DNA of 64,000 nt from Acidobacteriota bacterium (GTDB taxonomy: Bacteria; Acidobacteriota; Thermoanaerobaculia; Gp7-AA8): assembly GCA_021325515.1 (NCBI GenBank), contig JAJPHC010000028.1, positions 62,001 to 126,000 on the forward strand. Reading direction: 5' to 3'. Within the stretch, counting starts at the first letter, position 1, and each line of letters starts with the position of its first letter. The notes beneath the pieces are model-generated. The model was not told the origin of the DNA. It saw only the letters and a list, made by a program, of their open reading frames with translations, and did no database searches. Of this stretch, positions 51,756-61,900 are shown in pieces. The translations under genes were made by a program, and so were the position numbers.

Positions 51756-54415
51756 GGTGTTTGTTGTGCGGACCTCATCAGCCAGATCGCAGACTCTTCC
51801 TGATCTTCATTCACCATCAGGAACTTGCCGTCCGGTGAGATGTTGAAGAGGGTCACGCTCATCGGCAGGCGGGTCTCGCGCGAGGTTTTCCTTGCGATGT
51901 CGGTCACGGCCACGCCCTTCGGGGTCGCAGCGATGAATTCGTGATTCGAGTGCGGAATCCAGCGCGGCGCATTCGTCGAGTCATTGATGCGCTGATACGA
52001 CTTCGTGGCGAACGAATACGTCCACGTCCCAGAGAACGCCAGCGGTTCACGCACGATACCGGCCAGCATCGAGCCGTCCGACGAGAGCTCGGGAGAGAAG
52101 AGCGAGACGCCTTCCCTGATCGGAGGGAGGGTCTCGCTGCAGGTGATCGTGCCGTCCGCGTTGAAGGGACAGATGTAAACGCCTGATTCGTTGAACGTCA
52201 TCAGCGCGTTGCGTCCGGGGAACGGCTGCGGATACCAGATCGAGCGGCCGGTCGTCGTCGAGATCTTCTTCAACTCACTGCCGTCCGGCCGGATGCTGTA
52301 GATCTCGTATCGCTCGCCGCGCTGCGAGTAGAAGTAGATGTGCGTTCCATCGGCGGAAAATGCCGGACCGCGATCCTTCGGCGGATCGTTCGTGATCTGC
52401 CGCAGACCGCTGCCGTCGCGCTTCGTGATGTAGAGGTCTTCCTGCGCTGCGACGTTCTGAAAGACCCACGATTCACCATCGGGTGAGGGACTCGCGGCAT
52501 CGGGCTGGATCATGGCACCGGCGCGGATGCGCTGCGGCTCGCCCGTCATCCGCACTGTTGCCGCATCGAACGGAACGAGCCAGACGTTCTCCGTCTGTTG
52601 AAATGCCACGAACGCCAGATCGCCGGTGTTGCGGGCAACGCTGAAATGCCCGGCGAATCGCGCCGGCAACGTGAGCGGCTCCGGAGCGCCCGTCGCCTTG
52701 CCGCTCGCTTCGTCCATCGGCAAGCGCCAGAGGTTCGTCGTGCCGTCGCGATCGCTGGAGAAGTAGAGCCACTTCCCGTCGTTCGACCAGACCGGCGACC
52801 AGTCGAGCCACACATCATTCGTCAGGCGAACGAGCGTCTGCTCGGGCTTCGGCGCATGAGGATCGACCGTCCAGAGATCGCGCTGCCCGCCCTGTCCAGC
52901 AATGCCCCAGAACGCGATGCGATTGCCGTGCGGCGACCACGCCGGCTGTGCGACATCTGCGTCGAGCAGCTCGCGCTTCGCTCCGCTCTGCGCATCGATC
53001 AGGAGCAGCGGCCCTTTGCGGGAGCGCGCACGCGGCAGATGTTCGATGTCGTCGAGATTCGCGGCGATCTCTTTCCCGTCCGGCGACCACGCGGGATTGA
53101 AGCCGGTGTCGCACAACTTGCGGACGGACTCGCCGGTTGCCCCCATGATGAAGAGCCCGCCGCCGTCGCGATTCGAGCGGAAGACGATCTGATTTCCATC
53201 GGGCGAAAACGCCGGCTGCCAGCTCGACGCCGCCGCGTCCTTCGTCAGGTTGATCGCATTGCGTCCATCGACGCGCTGCGTGTAGATGTCGACTCGGTCG
53301 TTCGCAGTCTTACCGGCGAAGACGAACGTCTTTCCATCGGGACTCAGCGACGGAAATTCTTCACCCGCGCTGAACGTGAGCTGGACGAACGATCTCGCGG
53401 CAGGAGGCGCCGCCGCGGAGCGGTGCCCGATCCGCCAGCCGATGAACCCTGCGATCGCCGCGGAAACGAGCACGCCGGCGCCGATCGCAAAGGAACGTGA
53501 GCCCCGCGCTCCGGGCACATCGAGCACGGCATGATGCGTCGACGTACTCGCAACTGCATCGAGTGCGAATGCGATGTCGTGCGCCGACTGGAATCGCTCG
53601 GCAGGAGTCTTCTCCAGGCAGCGCCGCACGATCCGCTCGACGCCGGGAGCAACCGGCGTCCGCGCATCTTCGAGCTCAGGCGGATCTTCCTTCAGCACCG
53701 CGTTCATCGTCTCGACGGCGGAATCACGGCGGAATGCCCGGCGGCCGGCGAGCATCTCGTAGAGAACTGCGCCGAACGAGAAGATGTCCGTGCGGTGATC
53801 GACCGTCTGTCCGCGCACCTGCTCCGGCGACATGTAGCCCGCGGTGCCGACGACCATGCCGGGTGCCGTGCCGCGTTGCTCGGTGCGGTCGATCGTCGCA
53901 TCCGACTGCTCCGGCGACGTCAGCTTCGCCAGGCCGAAGTCGAGAATCTTCAGGCGGCCATCGCTCGTGATGAAGACGTTCTCCGGTTTCAGATCGCGAT
54001 GCACGATCCCTTTCTCGTGCGCGGCGGAGAGTCCGTTCGCGATCTGTCCCGCGTATTCGATCGCCTTGCGAATGGGAATGCGCGGGCCGCTCTCGTCGGT
54101 GAGGCCGTCGCCGATCTTGTCGCGGAGCGTCTCTCCTTCGAGCAGTTCCATCACGACGTACGCGGTGTTGTCGTGCGTGCCGACGTCATAGATCGTGACG
54201 AGGTTCGGATGATTCAGCGCGCCGGCCGCACGCGCCTCGATCTCGAAGCGATGCAGCCGGTCGGTATCGCGCGCGACGAGCTCCGGAAGAACCTTGATGG
54301 CGACGTCGCGCTGCAGACGGCCGTCGCGCGCAGACCAGACCTCACCCATTCCACCCGCACCGATGCGCGAGCGAATCTCGTAAGGACCCACTCGGGTTCC
54401 CGCCGTGATTTGCAT
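51752..54415 (-). CDS. Ser/Thr protein kinase with TolB-like propeller (first of pair)
   Basis: This 887-residue kinase is a paralog of the next gene. The kinase domain spans residues 12-285 with GAGGMGEVWSARDGRLQRDV, VAIKVLPEL, HRDLKPENVFI and DFGLAKL. A helix follows at about 307-329 (FAIGAGVLVSAAIAGFIGW), then a propeller with repeats such as EFPSLSPDGKTFVFAGKT and WQPAFSPDGNQIVFRSNRDG. Such fused kinases are very numerous in Acidobacteriota. The signal and targets are unknown. It is preceded by a 51-base gap from the 116-residue protein gene. Confidence 0.93.
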   Translation of the reverse strand: MQITAGTRVGPYEIRSRIGAGGMGEVWSARDGRLQRDVAIKVLPELVARDTDRLHRFEIEARAAGALNHPNLVTIYDVGTHDNTAYVVMELLEGETLRDKIGDGLTDESGPRIPIRKAIEYAGQIANGLSAAHEKGIVHRDLKPENVFITSDGRLKILDFGLAKLTSPEQSDATIDRTEQRGTAPGMVVGTAGYMSPEQVRGQTVDHRTDIFSFGAVLYEMLAGRRAFRRDSAVETMNAVLKEDPPELEDARTPVAPGVERIVRRCLEKTPAERFQSAHDIAFALDAVASTSTHHAVLDVPGARGSRSFAIGAGVLVSAAIAGFIGWRIGHRSAAAPPAARSFVQLTFSAGEEFPSLSPDGKTFVFAGKTANDRVDIYTQRVDGRNAINLTKDAAASSWQPAFSPDGNQIVFRSNRDGGGLFIMGATGESVRKLCDTGFNPAWSPDGKEIAANLDDIEHLPRARSRKGPLLLIDAQSGAKRELLDADVAQPAWSPHGNRIAFWGIAGQGGQRDLWTVDPHAPKPEQTLVRLTNDVWLDWSPVWSNDGKWLYFSSDRDGTTNLWRLPMDEASGKATGAPEPLTLPARFAGHFSVARNTGDLAFVAFQQTENVWLVPFDAATVRMTGEPQRIRAGAMIQPDAASPSPDGESWVFQNVAAQEDLYITKRDGSGLRQITNDPPKDRGPAFSADGTHIYFYSQRGERYEIYSIRPDGSELKKISTTTGRSIWYPQPFPGRNALMTFNESGVYICPFNADGTITCSETLPPIREGVSLFSPELSSDGSMLAGIVREPLAFSGTWTYSFATKSYQRINDSTNAPRWIPHSNHEFIAATPKGVAVTDIARKTSRETRLPMSVTLFNISPDGKFLMVNEDQEESAIWLMRSAQQTP

Positions 54416-54466
54416 GGACGCTGGTGCTCATGATCGCACAAGCGCCGGAGAGGTCCGGAGGCAAGC

Positions 54467-54817
54467 TCAAACTTGCGCGATCGCGCGCCGAATCGCGGCC
54501 ACCGTCTCCCCGATTGCCGCACCCGGCTCGATGCCGGCGGAGACGTGCCCTCCCTTCACGGGCTGCACAAACTCGAAGAAGTTGCCGTAGCGGATCACGA
54601 CGTACTGCATTCCTCCGCAGTCGATGTTGCCGCGCTGCTCGATCAGCTTGAGCAGAGTCGGATTCACGATCAGCTCTTCGTACTTGTCCGATTCCGAGGA
54701 GCTGGCGTGATCGATGCCGGGGCGCTGGTTGAGCTCGAGCACTCCGTCAAGGTAGGTGGCAACGTATCGAATGTCCGGCGAAGCTTCGAAGAGAGTCGTG
54801 GCGATGCTCATATCCAC
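54467..54817 (-). CDS. Small soluble protein of unknown function
   Basis: This 116-residue protein has alternating strands and helices: DIRYVATYLDGVLELNQRPG, YEELIVNPTLLKLIEQRGN, CGGMQYVVIRYGNFFEFVQP and GEGHVSAGI-like GGHVSAGIEPGAAIGETVAA. The size and order resemble the roadblock/LC7 fold of small regulators, but no diagnostic motif is present. It precedes the kinase pair on the same strand, so a signalling role is possible. Confidence 0.6.
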   Translation of the reverse strand: MDMSIATTLFEASPDIRYVATYLDGVLELNQRPGIDHASSSESDKYEELIVNPTLLKLIEQRGNIDCGGMQYVVIRYGNFFEFVQPVKGGHVSAGIEPGAAIGETVAAIRRAIAQV

Positions 54818-54850
54818 ACAACACGCGCCGCGCCGTTCGCGTTCGCGCGA

Positions 54851-55498
54851 TCAGGAGCCTGCGATGTGCTCGTCGAGCTCCTCCCACTGCCATTCGTTCC
54901 ACCACTCGCGCTCGACGCCGCCGCAGGTATCGCCGTACGCCGGACACATGACACACCCTTCGCCGCGAACGGCATCCTCCGCGGCGGCGGTCCCGTAGCG
55001 GCTGATGAGCTCCGCGCCGCGCGCCGCAACGGCGGCCACATCGTCGGGGATCTCGCCGCACGGCAACTCGACGATCTGATTGCGCCGCAATTGCTGCTCG
55101 CTTTCGGGAAAGAGAACGGAGTTCTCGGCATCGATGTGCGCCCACAGCGCGCGCGAATAGTCGACAGCCACACGCTCGAACTCACCGAGGTTGGCGTCGT
55201 CCAGTGATTGGCGCATCGATCGGAGAGCGCTCGCTCCCGCCGCATGGTCATTCAGCAGCACCGCGATCGGACCACGGTCTGCCGGAAGCAACGCGTGATC
55301 GCGCAACGCAGGAAAGAGCACGCCTTCCTCTCGCTGGTGGTGCCAGCGGCCGGCATAGGTCTCGAGAAACTCGACGAAGAGGAATCCATCCTGAAGCTCC
55401 GCCTGCCGGTGGACGAGTCTGGCCGTATAGCCTCGAAGCGCTCCGAGGACCTGCTCGATCAGTTCGTGTTCGCGCTGAAGATCGTCGAGCAGCTTCAT
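54851..55498 (-). CDS. Hemerythrin-like domain protein with Cys-rich tail
   Basis: This 215-residue protein begins with a hemerythrin HHE fold: LLDDLQREHELIEQVL, YAGRWHHQREEGVLFPALRD, LLNDHAAGASALRSM and WAHIDAENSVLFPESEQQL, giving the His and Glu ligands of a diiron site. Such proteins bind O2, NO or iron. The C-terminal tail has CVMCPAYGDTCGG, three Cys that could bind a further metal, which is uncommon. The gap of 33 bases to the 116-residue protein gene suggests cotranscription. Confidence 0.82.
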   Translation of the reverse strand: MKLLDDLQREHELIEQVLGALRGYTARLVHRQAELQDGFLFVEFLETYAGRWHHQREEGVLFPALRDHALLPADRGPIAVLLNDHAAGASALRSMRQSLDDANLGEFERVAVDYSRALWAHIDAENSVLFPESEQQLRRNQIVELPCGEIPDDVAAVAARGAELISRYGTAAAEDAVRGEGCVMCPAYGDTCGGVEREWWNEWQWEELDEHIAGS

Positions 55499-55576
55499 GG
55501 CCAGCAGTGAATCAGCAGCGATCCACGAGCGCCATGCGTTTCGTCATATCGAGCGGAGGGAATCTGAAAGGTCGTC

Positions 55577-55837
55577 CTACCCACCGATCTCGTCGATGTA
55601 GCACCACTTCCACGACTCGCCGGGCTGGAACGACTGGATCACAGGATGCTTTGTCCGGTGATAGTGCTTCGTGGCGTGCTTGTTCTTCGAGGAATCGCAG
55701 CAGCCGATGTGCCCGCAATGGAGGCAGCGGCGGAGATGGACCCAGCCATCGCCCGATTGCAGACACTCCTCGCACCCCTCGGGCGTTTTCGCGGGTGCGT
55801 CATCGGTGGTCTCGAGGTGCTCACAGGTCGAAGGCAT
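55577..55837 (-). CDS. UBP-type zinc finger protein
   Basis: This 86-residue protein is a single ZnF-UBP domain: TCEHL, CEECLQSGDGWVHLRRCLHC, HIGCCDSSKNKHATKHYHRT and FQPGESWKWCYIDE. The Cys and His ligands of the usiquitin-type finger are all visible. The bacterial role is unknown. The start MPSTCEHL is used because upstream codons overlap the DUF5996 gene end; the genes are two bases apart. Confidence 0.85.
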   Translation of the reverse strand: MPSTCEHLETTDDAPAKTPEGCEECLQSGDGWVHLRRCLHCGHIGCCDSSKNKHATKHYHRTKHPVIQSFQPGESWKWCYIDEIGG

Positions 55838-55839
55838 CG

Positions 55840-56727
55840 CTAACTCCTCTCCAGCGCGGCGCGATCCCACCGGCCGCACTCTGCCGCGGCGGCGTAGGTC
55901 GTCCGGCAGAAGTCGAGCAGCATCTGTTCCGGATTTTCCGCGCTGCGGAGGTCGTCATAGTGAAGATAGAAGCCGCCGAGGGGCTCGTTGTAATACGCGG
56001 CGGCGGGTCGTACGGGCATGGCGCGAAACCCTTGCGGTTCCGGTGCCGCATAGCTGTAGAAGGATGCCCGCGGCAGACGGCTGTCGCCGGGCCAGAAGCC
56101 GGCGCTGCTCACCTCGTGAGAATAGGCTTCACGCGTGACCGGATCGGCGTCTTCGCGCTGCGGAGCGCGGCGGCCGGAGAAGCGCGTCACCGCCAGATCG
56201 AAACTGCCCCAGAAGAAATGCACCGGGCTGCACTTGCCGATGAACTCTCCGCGAAACGCGCTGAATACGTCGTGCGTCCGCGCGAGCGCCCGCCAGAAAC
56301 GCTGCGCGTACTCCGCGTCGTAGGACTTGTGCTGAACGTCGCGATCGAGCGGAATCGGATTCTCGCATTCCACCGGCATCGTCCAGATGGTGCAGTCGAT
56401 GGTTAGCTCCTTCAGCCTGGCGAACACCTCATCGTGAAAATCGGCGACCGTGCGCGGCGCGAGCGCGACATCCTTCATCGCGCCGTCACTCGTCCGGATG
56501 TGCAACTGATGATCGATGAAGTCGAGCTCCATCTCGAACCAGCGGCCGCCGAGCGGAATGATCGATGTCGTCAGTCCGCGCGCGGAAACGTACAGCGGCA
56601 CGTGCCACCAGTGATTGACGGGAGGCGTCAGCGCCATCCGGATCTTGCCGACGACCTGCATCCAGCGATTCAGCGTGTCGAGGGTCGCCCACCACGCATC
56701 GAGGGGAAGGTCGGGCCAGTCCTGCAT
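55840..56727 (-). CDS. DUF5996 family protein
   Basis: This 295-residue protein matches DUF5996 over its length: ATLDTLNRWMQVVGKIRMAL, PPVNHWWHVPLYVSARGLTT, MELDFIDHQLHIRTSDG and CSPVHFFWGSFDLAVTRFSG, then YNEPLGGFYLHYDDLRSAEN. No catalytic chemistry is known for the family. The UBP zinc finger gene follows after two bases, a link often seen in soil bacteria. It is divergent from the 264-residue protein gene by 30 bases. Confidence 0.85.
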   Translation of the reverse strand: MQDWPDLPLDAWWATLDTLNRWMQVVGKIRMALTPPVNHWWHVPLYVSARGLTTSIIPLGGRWFEMELDFIDHQLHIRTSDGAMKDVALAPRTVADFHDEVFARLKELTIDCTIWTMPVECENPIPLDRDVQHKSYDAEYAQRFWRALARTHDVFSAFRGEFIGKCSPVHFFWGSFDLAVTRFSGRRAPQREDADPVTREAYSHEVSSAGFWPGDSRLPRASFYSYAAPEPQGFRAMPVRPAAAYYNEPLGGFYLHYDDLRSAENPEQMLLDFCRTTYAAAAECGRWDRAALERS

Positions 56728-56757
56728 GGTTACCACTGGAGGAGTGTAACGAACAAC

Positions 56758-57552
56758 GTGATCCTTGCGCTCGCGCTCGCCTTCGCGACGAACATCGAGA
56801 TGCCGGGTGAGCGCCTGCTCGTAACGCTGCCTCACGCGCACGATGCCGCAACCGCGAGACAGGTGATCTGGAGTGAAGAGCCTCTCATCGCCACGATCAC
56901 GCTCGATGTCTGGGATCTGCCCGGCGAGCCCCTTCGCGAGATCGCCAGAACTGACCAATGGCACGACGCTGTGAGCCTGACGCTGACCTCCAGACGATCG
57001 AAGAGTGCGCTCCCGAAAGTCTTCGTGCGTGAGGCGCGGCTCCGCAGCTCGCCGCCGGTCATCTCTCTTCAGGCCACGTACACCTTCGGAATGCTCGCGG
57101 CTGGAGATTACGAGCTCCAGGTGCGTGCCGGCCGGTCTCTGAGGACGCTGGCTGTCAGAGTGCGCAGCGGCAGCGAGCCTGAATGGCGCGATCTCTATCT
57201 GCGCGACAAGGCGGACAAGACGAACGACTACCGCACCTTCCGCGCGCTCGAACTGGAGCGCTTCGCACGCGATCCGACGAGAACCGACGCGGCCCACAAA
57301 CTTCTCGATCGTTCACTGAACGAAGGCAGTGAAGCCGAGATTCGCCAGGACATCGATCGCGTCATCAAAGCGAACGGGCGCCCCATCAAGCCCGTGAAAC
57401 AACCTTACCTCCACAGCCTTCTGCTGGCGCAGGCGAGCGTGCCGGAGCTCGTCGCCCACCGCCCCGACTGGATGATGTATTTCGACAGCAGCGAGATGGC
57501 GTTCGTGATCTACTCACGTTCCAGGCACATCGTGCTAAGAACATTCCGCTGA
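56758..57552 (+). CDS. Exported protein of unknown function
   Basis: This 264-residue protein starts at GTG with GGAGGAG 13-19 bases upstream. The N-terminus VILALALAFATNIEMPGERL looks like a short signal peptide. The middle has strands (ITLDVWDLPGEPLREIAR, YELQVRAGRSLRTLAVRV) suggesting a beta-sandwich. The last third is helical and charged (DPTRTDAAHKLLDRSLNEG). I recognise no family. Expression direction matches the RND pair that follows after 117 bases. Confidence 0.6.
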   Translation: MILALALAFATNIEMPGERLLVTLPHAHDAATARQVIWSEEPLIATITLDVWDLPGEPLREIARTDQWHDAVSLTLTSRRSKSALPKVFVREARLRSSPPVISLQATYTFGMLAAGDYELQVRAGRSLRTLAVRVRSGSEPEWRDLYLRDKADKTNDYRTFRALELERFARDPTRTDAAHKLLDRSLNEGSEAEIRQDIDRVIKANGRPIKPVKQPYLHSLLLAQASVPELVAHRPDWMMYFDSSEMAFVIYSRSRHIVLRTFR

Positions 57553-57669
57553 TCTACACGTCGTGGATTCAAAGGGCGCGACATCCCCTGACCCTTTCGC
57601 TACGGAGTGTTTACAACCCCTCCGCTGTTCTCAACCGCTATCCTGTCCGGATTCGAGGTGCTCAACCCC

Positions 57670-58797
57670 ATGATGAAACGAATGCTTCTGATGCTGGCGG
57701 CCGTGTTCGCTTTTCTCGCGATCATCGGCTCGATCAAGTACACACAATTCAAAACGATGGCGCAGCAGGGTGCCTATGCGCCGCCGCCTGAAGCCGTCAC
57801 GACGACCGTGGCCAAAGAAGAGCAGTGGCAGACGACGATCTCCGCGATCGGCAGCGTCGCCGCGGTGAACGGCGTCACGGTCAGCGCCGATCTTCCGGGC
57901 ATCGTCACGGAGATCCTCTTCGACTCCGGCAAGCCGGTGGCGAAGGGCGAAGTGCTGGTGCGTCTCGACACGCGCCAGGAACGGGCGCAGCTCGCCGCCG
58001 CGGAAGCGCAGGCCGAGCTCTCGCGCGTCGAGCTTTCCCGCTCGAAAGGCCTTCTCTCCAGCGGTGTGCTGCCACAATCGACCTTCGACAGCGTCGCCGC
58101 GCAGAACAAGCAGGCGGAGGCGCGGGTGGGTGAGATCAAAGCGACGATCGAGCGCAAGACGGTGCGCGCTCCCTTCTCCGGCGTTCTCGGCATCCGCCAG
58201 ATCAACCTCGGCCAGTATCTCGAAGGCGGCGCGCCGATCGTGTCGCTGCAGGCGCTCCGTCCGGCGTACGTCAATTTCAACGTGCCGCAGCAGGACATCG
58301 CCACGCTGCCGGTGGGAACCATGGTCGAGGTGACCTCCGACGCAATCGGCGGATCGGAGAGCGGCAGAGTGATCGCGATCGACTCGCACATCGATGAGGC
58401 GACGCGCAACGTCCGCGTGCAGGCGGTTTTCGACAATACCTCAGGAAAGCTGCGCCCCGGCATGTATGTCGATGCGCATCTCCCGCGCGGCGTCGCGTCG
58501 ACCGTCATCACGCTTCCCACGTCGTCGATCAGCTACGCACCATTCGGCGACTCCGTCTTCATCGTCGAGCAGTTGAAGGATCCGAAAGATCCGGAGAAGA
58601 CCTACCGCGGCGTGCGCCAGCAGTTCGTGAAGCTCGGCGGCTCGCGCGGAGATCTCGTCGCGATCACGAGCGGCGTGAAAGCCGGCGAGGAAGTCGTGAC
58701 CTCCGGCGTGTTCAAGCTGCGCCCCGGCGCCGCCGTCAACGTGAACAACAGCATTCAACCGGCGAGCAGCGCAACGCCCAAGCCGGAAGATTCGTAG
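57670..58797 (+). CDS. RND efflux periplasmic adaptor (membrane fusion protein)
   Basis: This 375-residue adaptor is anchored by one helix (MLLMLAAVFAFLAIIGSI). The lipoyl/barrel-sandwich parts are NGVTVSADLPGIVTEILFDS and KTVRAPFSGVLGIRQINLGQ, with an alpha-hairpin between (ERAQLAAAEAQAELSRVELS). Beta-barrel and membrane-proximal domains follow to the end. The start MMKRM is favoured because it gives the anchor directly. It pairs with the RND permease at 58931. No outer membrane TolC-like gene is present. Confidence 0.9.
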   Translation: MMKRMLLMLAAVFAFLAIIGSIKYTQFKTMAQQGAYAPPPEAVTTTVAKEEQWQTTISAIGSVAAVNGVTVSADLPGIVTEILFDSGKPVAKGEVLVRLDTRQERAQLAAAEAQAELSRVELSRSKGLLSSGVLPQSTFDSVAAQNKQAEARVGEIKATIERKTVRAPFSGVLGIRQINLGQYLEGGAPIVSLQALRPAYVNFNVPQQDIATLPVGTMVEVTSDAIGGSESGRVIAIDSHIDEATRNVRVQAVFDNTSGKLRPGMYVDAHLPRGVASTVITLPTSSISYAPFGDSVFIVEQLKDPKDPEKTYRGVRQQFVKLGGSRGDLVAITSGVKAGEEVVTSGVFKLRPGAAVNVNNSIQPASSATPKPEDS

Positions 58798-58807
58798 GTT
58801 CGCACTT

Positions 58808-58923
58808 CATCCCGAGCAACAGCGAGGGATCAACGGATACACCGGCAGTCTTGAAGGTTCGTGCACGGAGAGTGGGATCGTACGCGCGGTATGAGCGTTG
58901 ATCCCCCGCTTCGCTCGGGATAA
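58808..58923. repeat. Inverted-repeat element between RND adaptor and permease genes
   Basis: CATCCCGAGCAACAGCGAGG and GATCAAC at one end face GTTGATCCCCCGCTTCGCTC and GGGATA at the other, forming an imperfect long stem over a 60-base centre. The GGATCAAC and GCTTCGCTC strings also occur in the 105-bp tandem repeats near 1.2-1.7 kb, so both belong to one dispersed family. Its place inside an operon may reduce permease expression relative to the adaptor. Confidence 0.65.
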
Positions 58924-58930
58924 ATCGACA

Positions 58931-61900
58931 ATGAAACTCACAGATCTTTTCATCAAACGCCCCGTTCTGGCGCTCGTCGTCAATCTGGTGATCCTCATCG
59001 CCGGCCTGCAGTCGATCCGCTCGCTGAGCGTCCGCCAGTTTCCGCGCAGCGACATCGCCACGGTGAAAGTGACCACGGTCTACGTCGGCGCCAACGCCGA
59101 TCTCGTCCGCGGCTTCATCACGGCACCGCTCGAGCGAGTCATCGCCGGCGCGGACGGCATCGACTACCTCGAGTCGTCGAGCTCGCAGGGCGTCAGCACC
59201 ATCACCGTCCATCTCAAGCTCAACTACGACACGAACGCCGCGCTCACACAGGTTCAATCGAAGGTCGCGCAAGTGCGCAACCAGCTTCCGCCCGAGGCGG
59301 AAGCGCCGGTGATCGACCTCGAGACGTCGGACAGCCAGTTCGCTGCCGCGTATCTCGGTTTCTCGTCGAAGGATCTCGATCAGAATCAGATCACCGACTA
59401 TCTGACGCGCGTCGTGCAGCCGAAGCTCAGCGCGATCTCCGGCGTGCAGCGTGCCGACATCTTCGGCGACCGCACGTTCGCCATGCGCGTCTGGCTGAAG
59501 CCCGAAAAGATGGCGTCGCTCGGCATCTCGCCGTCGCAGGTGCATGACGCCCTCGCCAACAACAACTACCTCTCCGCCCTCGGCCGCACCAAGGGCTCGA
59601 TGACTTCGGTCAATCTGGTGGCGAACACGAATCTGCAGACCGCCGACGAATTCAAACAGCTCGTCGTGAAGGAAGCGAACGGCACCGTCGTCCGTCTCGG
59701 CGACATCGCCGACGTGGTCCTCGGCGCGGAGACCTACGACCAGCAGGTCAGCTTCAACGGCGAGACCGCGGTCTTCATCGGCATCTTCGTACTGCCGACG
59801 GCGAACACGCTGGAAGTCATGAAGCACGTCCGCGAAGTGATGCCGGAGATTCAATCGCAACTGCCTGCCGGCATGACGGCAGGCATTCCGTACGATTCGT
59901 CGGCGTACATTCAGGATGCGATCAACGAAGTTCTGAAGACGCTCGCCGAGACGCTCCTCATCGTCATCCTCGTCATCTTCCTCTTTCTCGGATCGGTGCG
60001 CGGCATGGTGATTCCGGTGCTGGCGATTCCGGTCTCACTCATAGGCGCCGTGCTGCTGATGCTGACATTTGGCTTCACGATCAATCTTCTGACGCTGCTG
60101 GCGATCGTCCTGTCGGTCGGCCTCGTCGTCGACGATGCGATCGTCATGGTCGAGAACATCGAACGGCATCTGCACATGGGCAAGACGCCGTTCCAGTCGG
60201 CGATCGACGCCGCGCGCGAGCTCGTCGGACCGATCATCGCGATGACGATCACGCTGGCGACGGTGTACACGCCCGTCGCGCTGCAGGGCGGCCTCACCGG
60301 ATCGCTCTTCCGCGAATTCGCATTCACGCTCGCGGGGGCGGTGCTCATCTCCGGCATCGTCGCGCTCACGCTCTCTCCGATGATGGGATCGAAGCTGCTG
60401 CGCGCCGGTGACACGGAGACCGGATTCGCCGGAATGATCAATCATCATTTCGACATCGTCCGCGGCCTCTACACGCGCTGGCTGGCGGGCACGCTGAACT
60501 ATCGCCCCGTGGTGCTGACGCTGTGGGCGATCGTCATCGCGCTCATCGTTCCGTTCTACATGTTCTCGCAGAAAGAGCTGGCGCCTGCGGAAGATCAGAA
60601 TTTCGTCTTCGGAATCATCCAGGCGCCGCCGAATGCGACGATCGATCAGACGAGCCTCTTTGCGAAAGAGGTCGACAAGATCTATCGCAGCTTCCCGGAG
60701 CACGCGTCGACATTTCAGGTCATTTTCCCGACATCCGGTTTCGGCGGCATGGTGACGAAGCCGCACAACGAACGGAAGAAGAGCACGGCCGAGCTCCAGA
60801 TCGAAGCGCAGCAGGCAGCATCGAAGATCGCCGGCATCCGCTCGATCACGCTGACGCCGCCGTCGCTGCCGGGCAGCGAAGGGTTTCCGGTCGACATCGC
60901 GATTCTGTCGACGGCGGAGCCGCAGCAGCTCGCGGAGTTCGCCAATCAGCTCGTGCAGAAAGCGTTCGAGAGCAAGATGTTCATGTTCGCGGACAGCGAC
61001 GTGAAGTTCGATCAGCCGCAGGCGCGCGTCGTCTTCGATCGCGACAAGCTGCGCGCGCAGGGCGTCGACCTGTCGCAGGCAGGGCGCGATCTCTCCGTGC
61101 TGCTGGGCGGCAATTACGTGAATCGCTTCAGCATTCAGGGCCGCAGCTACAAGGTCATTCCGCAGGTGAAGCGAAGCGAGCGTCTCACGCCCGATCAGCT
61201 TTCGCAGATGTACGTGACAGGCGCGGGCGGCAAGCTCGTACCGCTGTCGACGTTCGCGACGCTGCAGACATCGACGGAGCCGCGCGAGCTGAAGCGCTTC
61301 CAGCAGCTCAACGCAGTCCGTATTCAGGGTGCGATCCCGCCGGGTGTACCGCTCGACAGCGCGTTGAAATACATGGAGAACGAGGCGCGCAAGATTCTGC
61401 CGCGCGGGTACACGATCGACTACGCCGGCGAGTCGCGCCAGCTCCGCGAAGAAGGCGGCAAGTTCCTCGGCGTGTTCCTCCTGTCGGGCATCCTGATCTA
61501 TCTCGTGCTGGCCGCTCAGTTCGAGAGCTTCCGCGATCCGCTGATCATTCTTGCCGGCTCCGTTCCGCTGGCGCTCGCCGGCTCGCTGCTCTTCTCGTTC
61601 CTCGGCCTCACGTCGATCAATATCTACAGCCAGGTCGGTCTCATCACACTCGTCGGACTCGTCTCACGCAACGGCATCCTCATCGTGCAGTTCGCGAATC
61701 ATCTGCAGGAGCTGGGGCGCACGAAGCTCGAGGCGGTGATCGAGTCCGCAGGCACGCGGCTGCGCCCGATCATGATGACGACGGCCGCGACGGTGATGGG
61801 CCATCTGCCGCTGGTCTTCGCGCATGGGCCGGGAGCCGGCGCACGCAACAGCATCGGCATCATGCTCGTGACGGGGATGATCATCGGCACGGCATTCACG

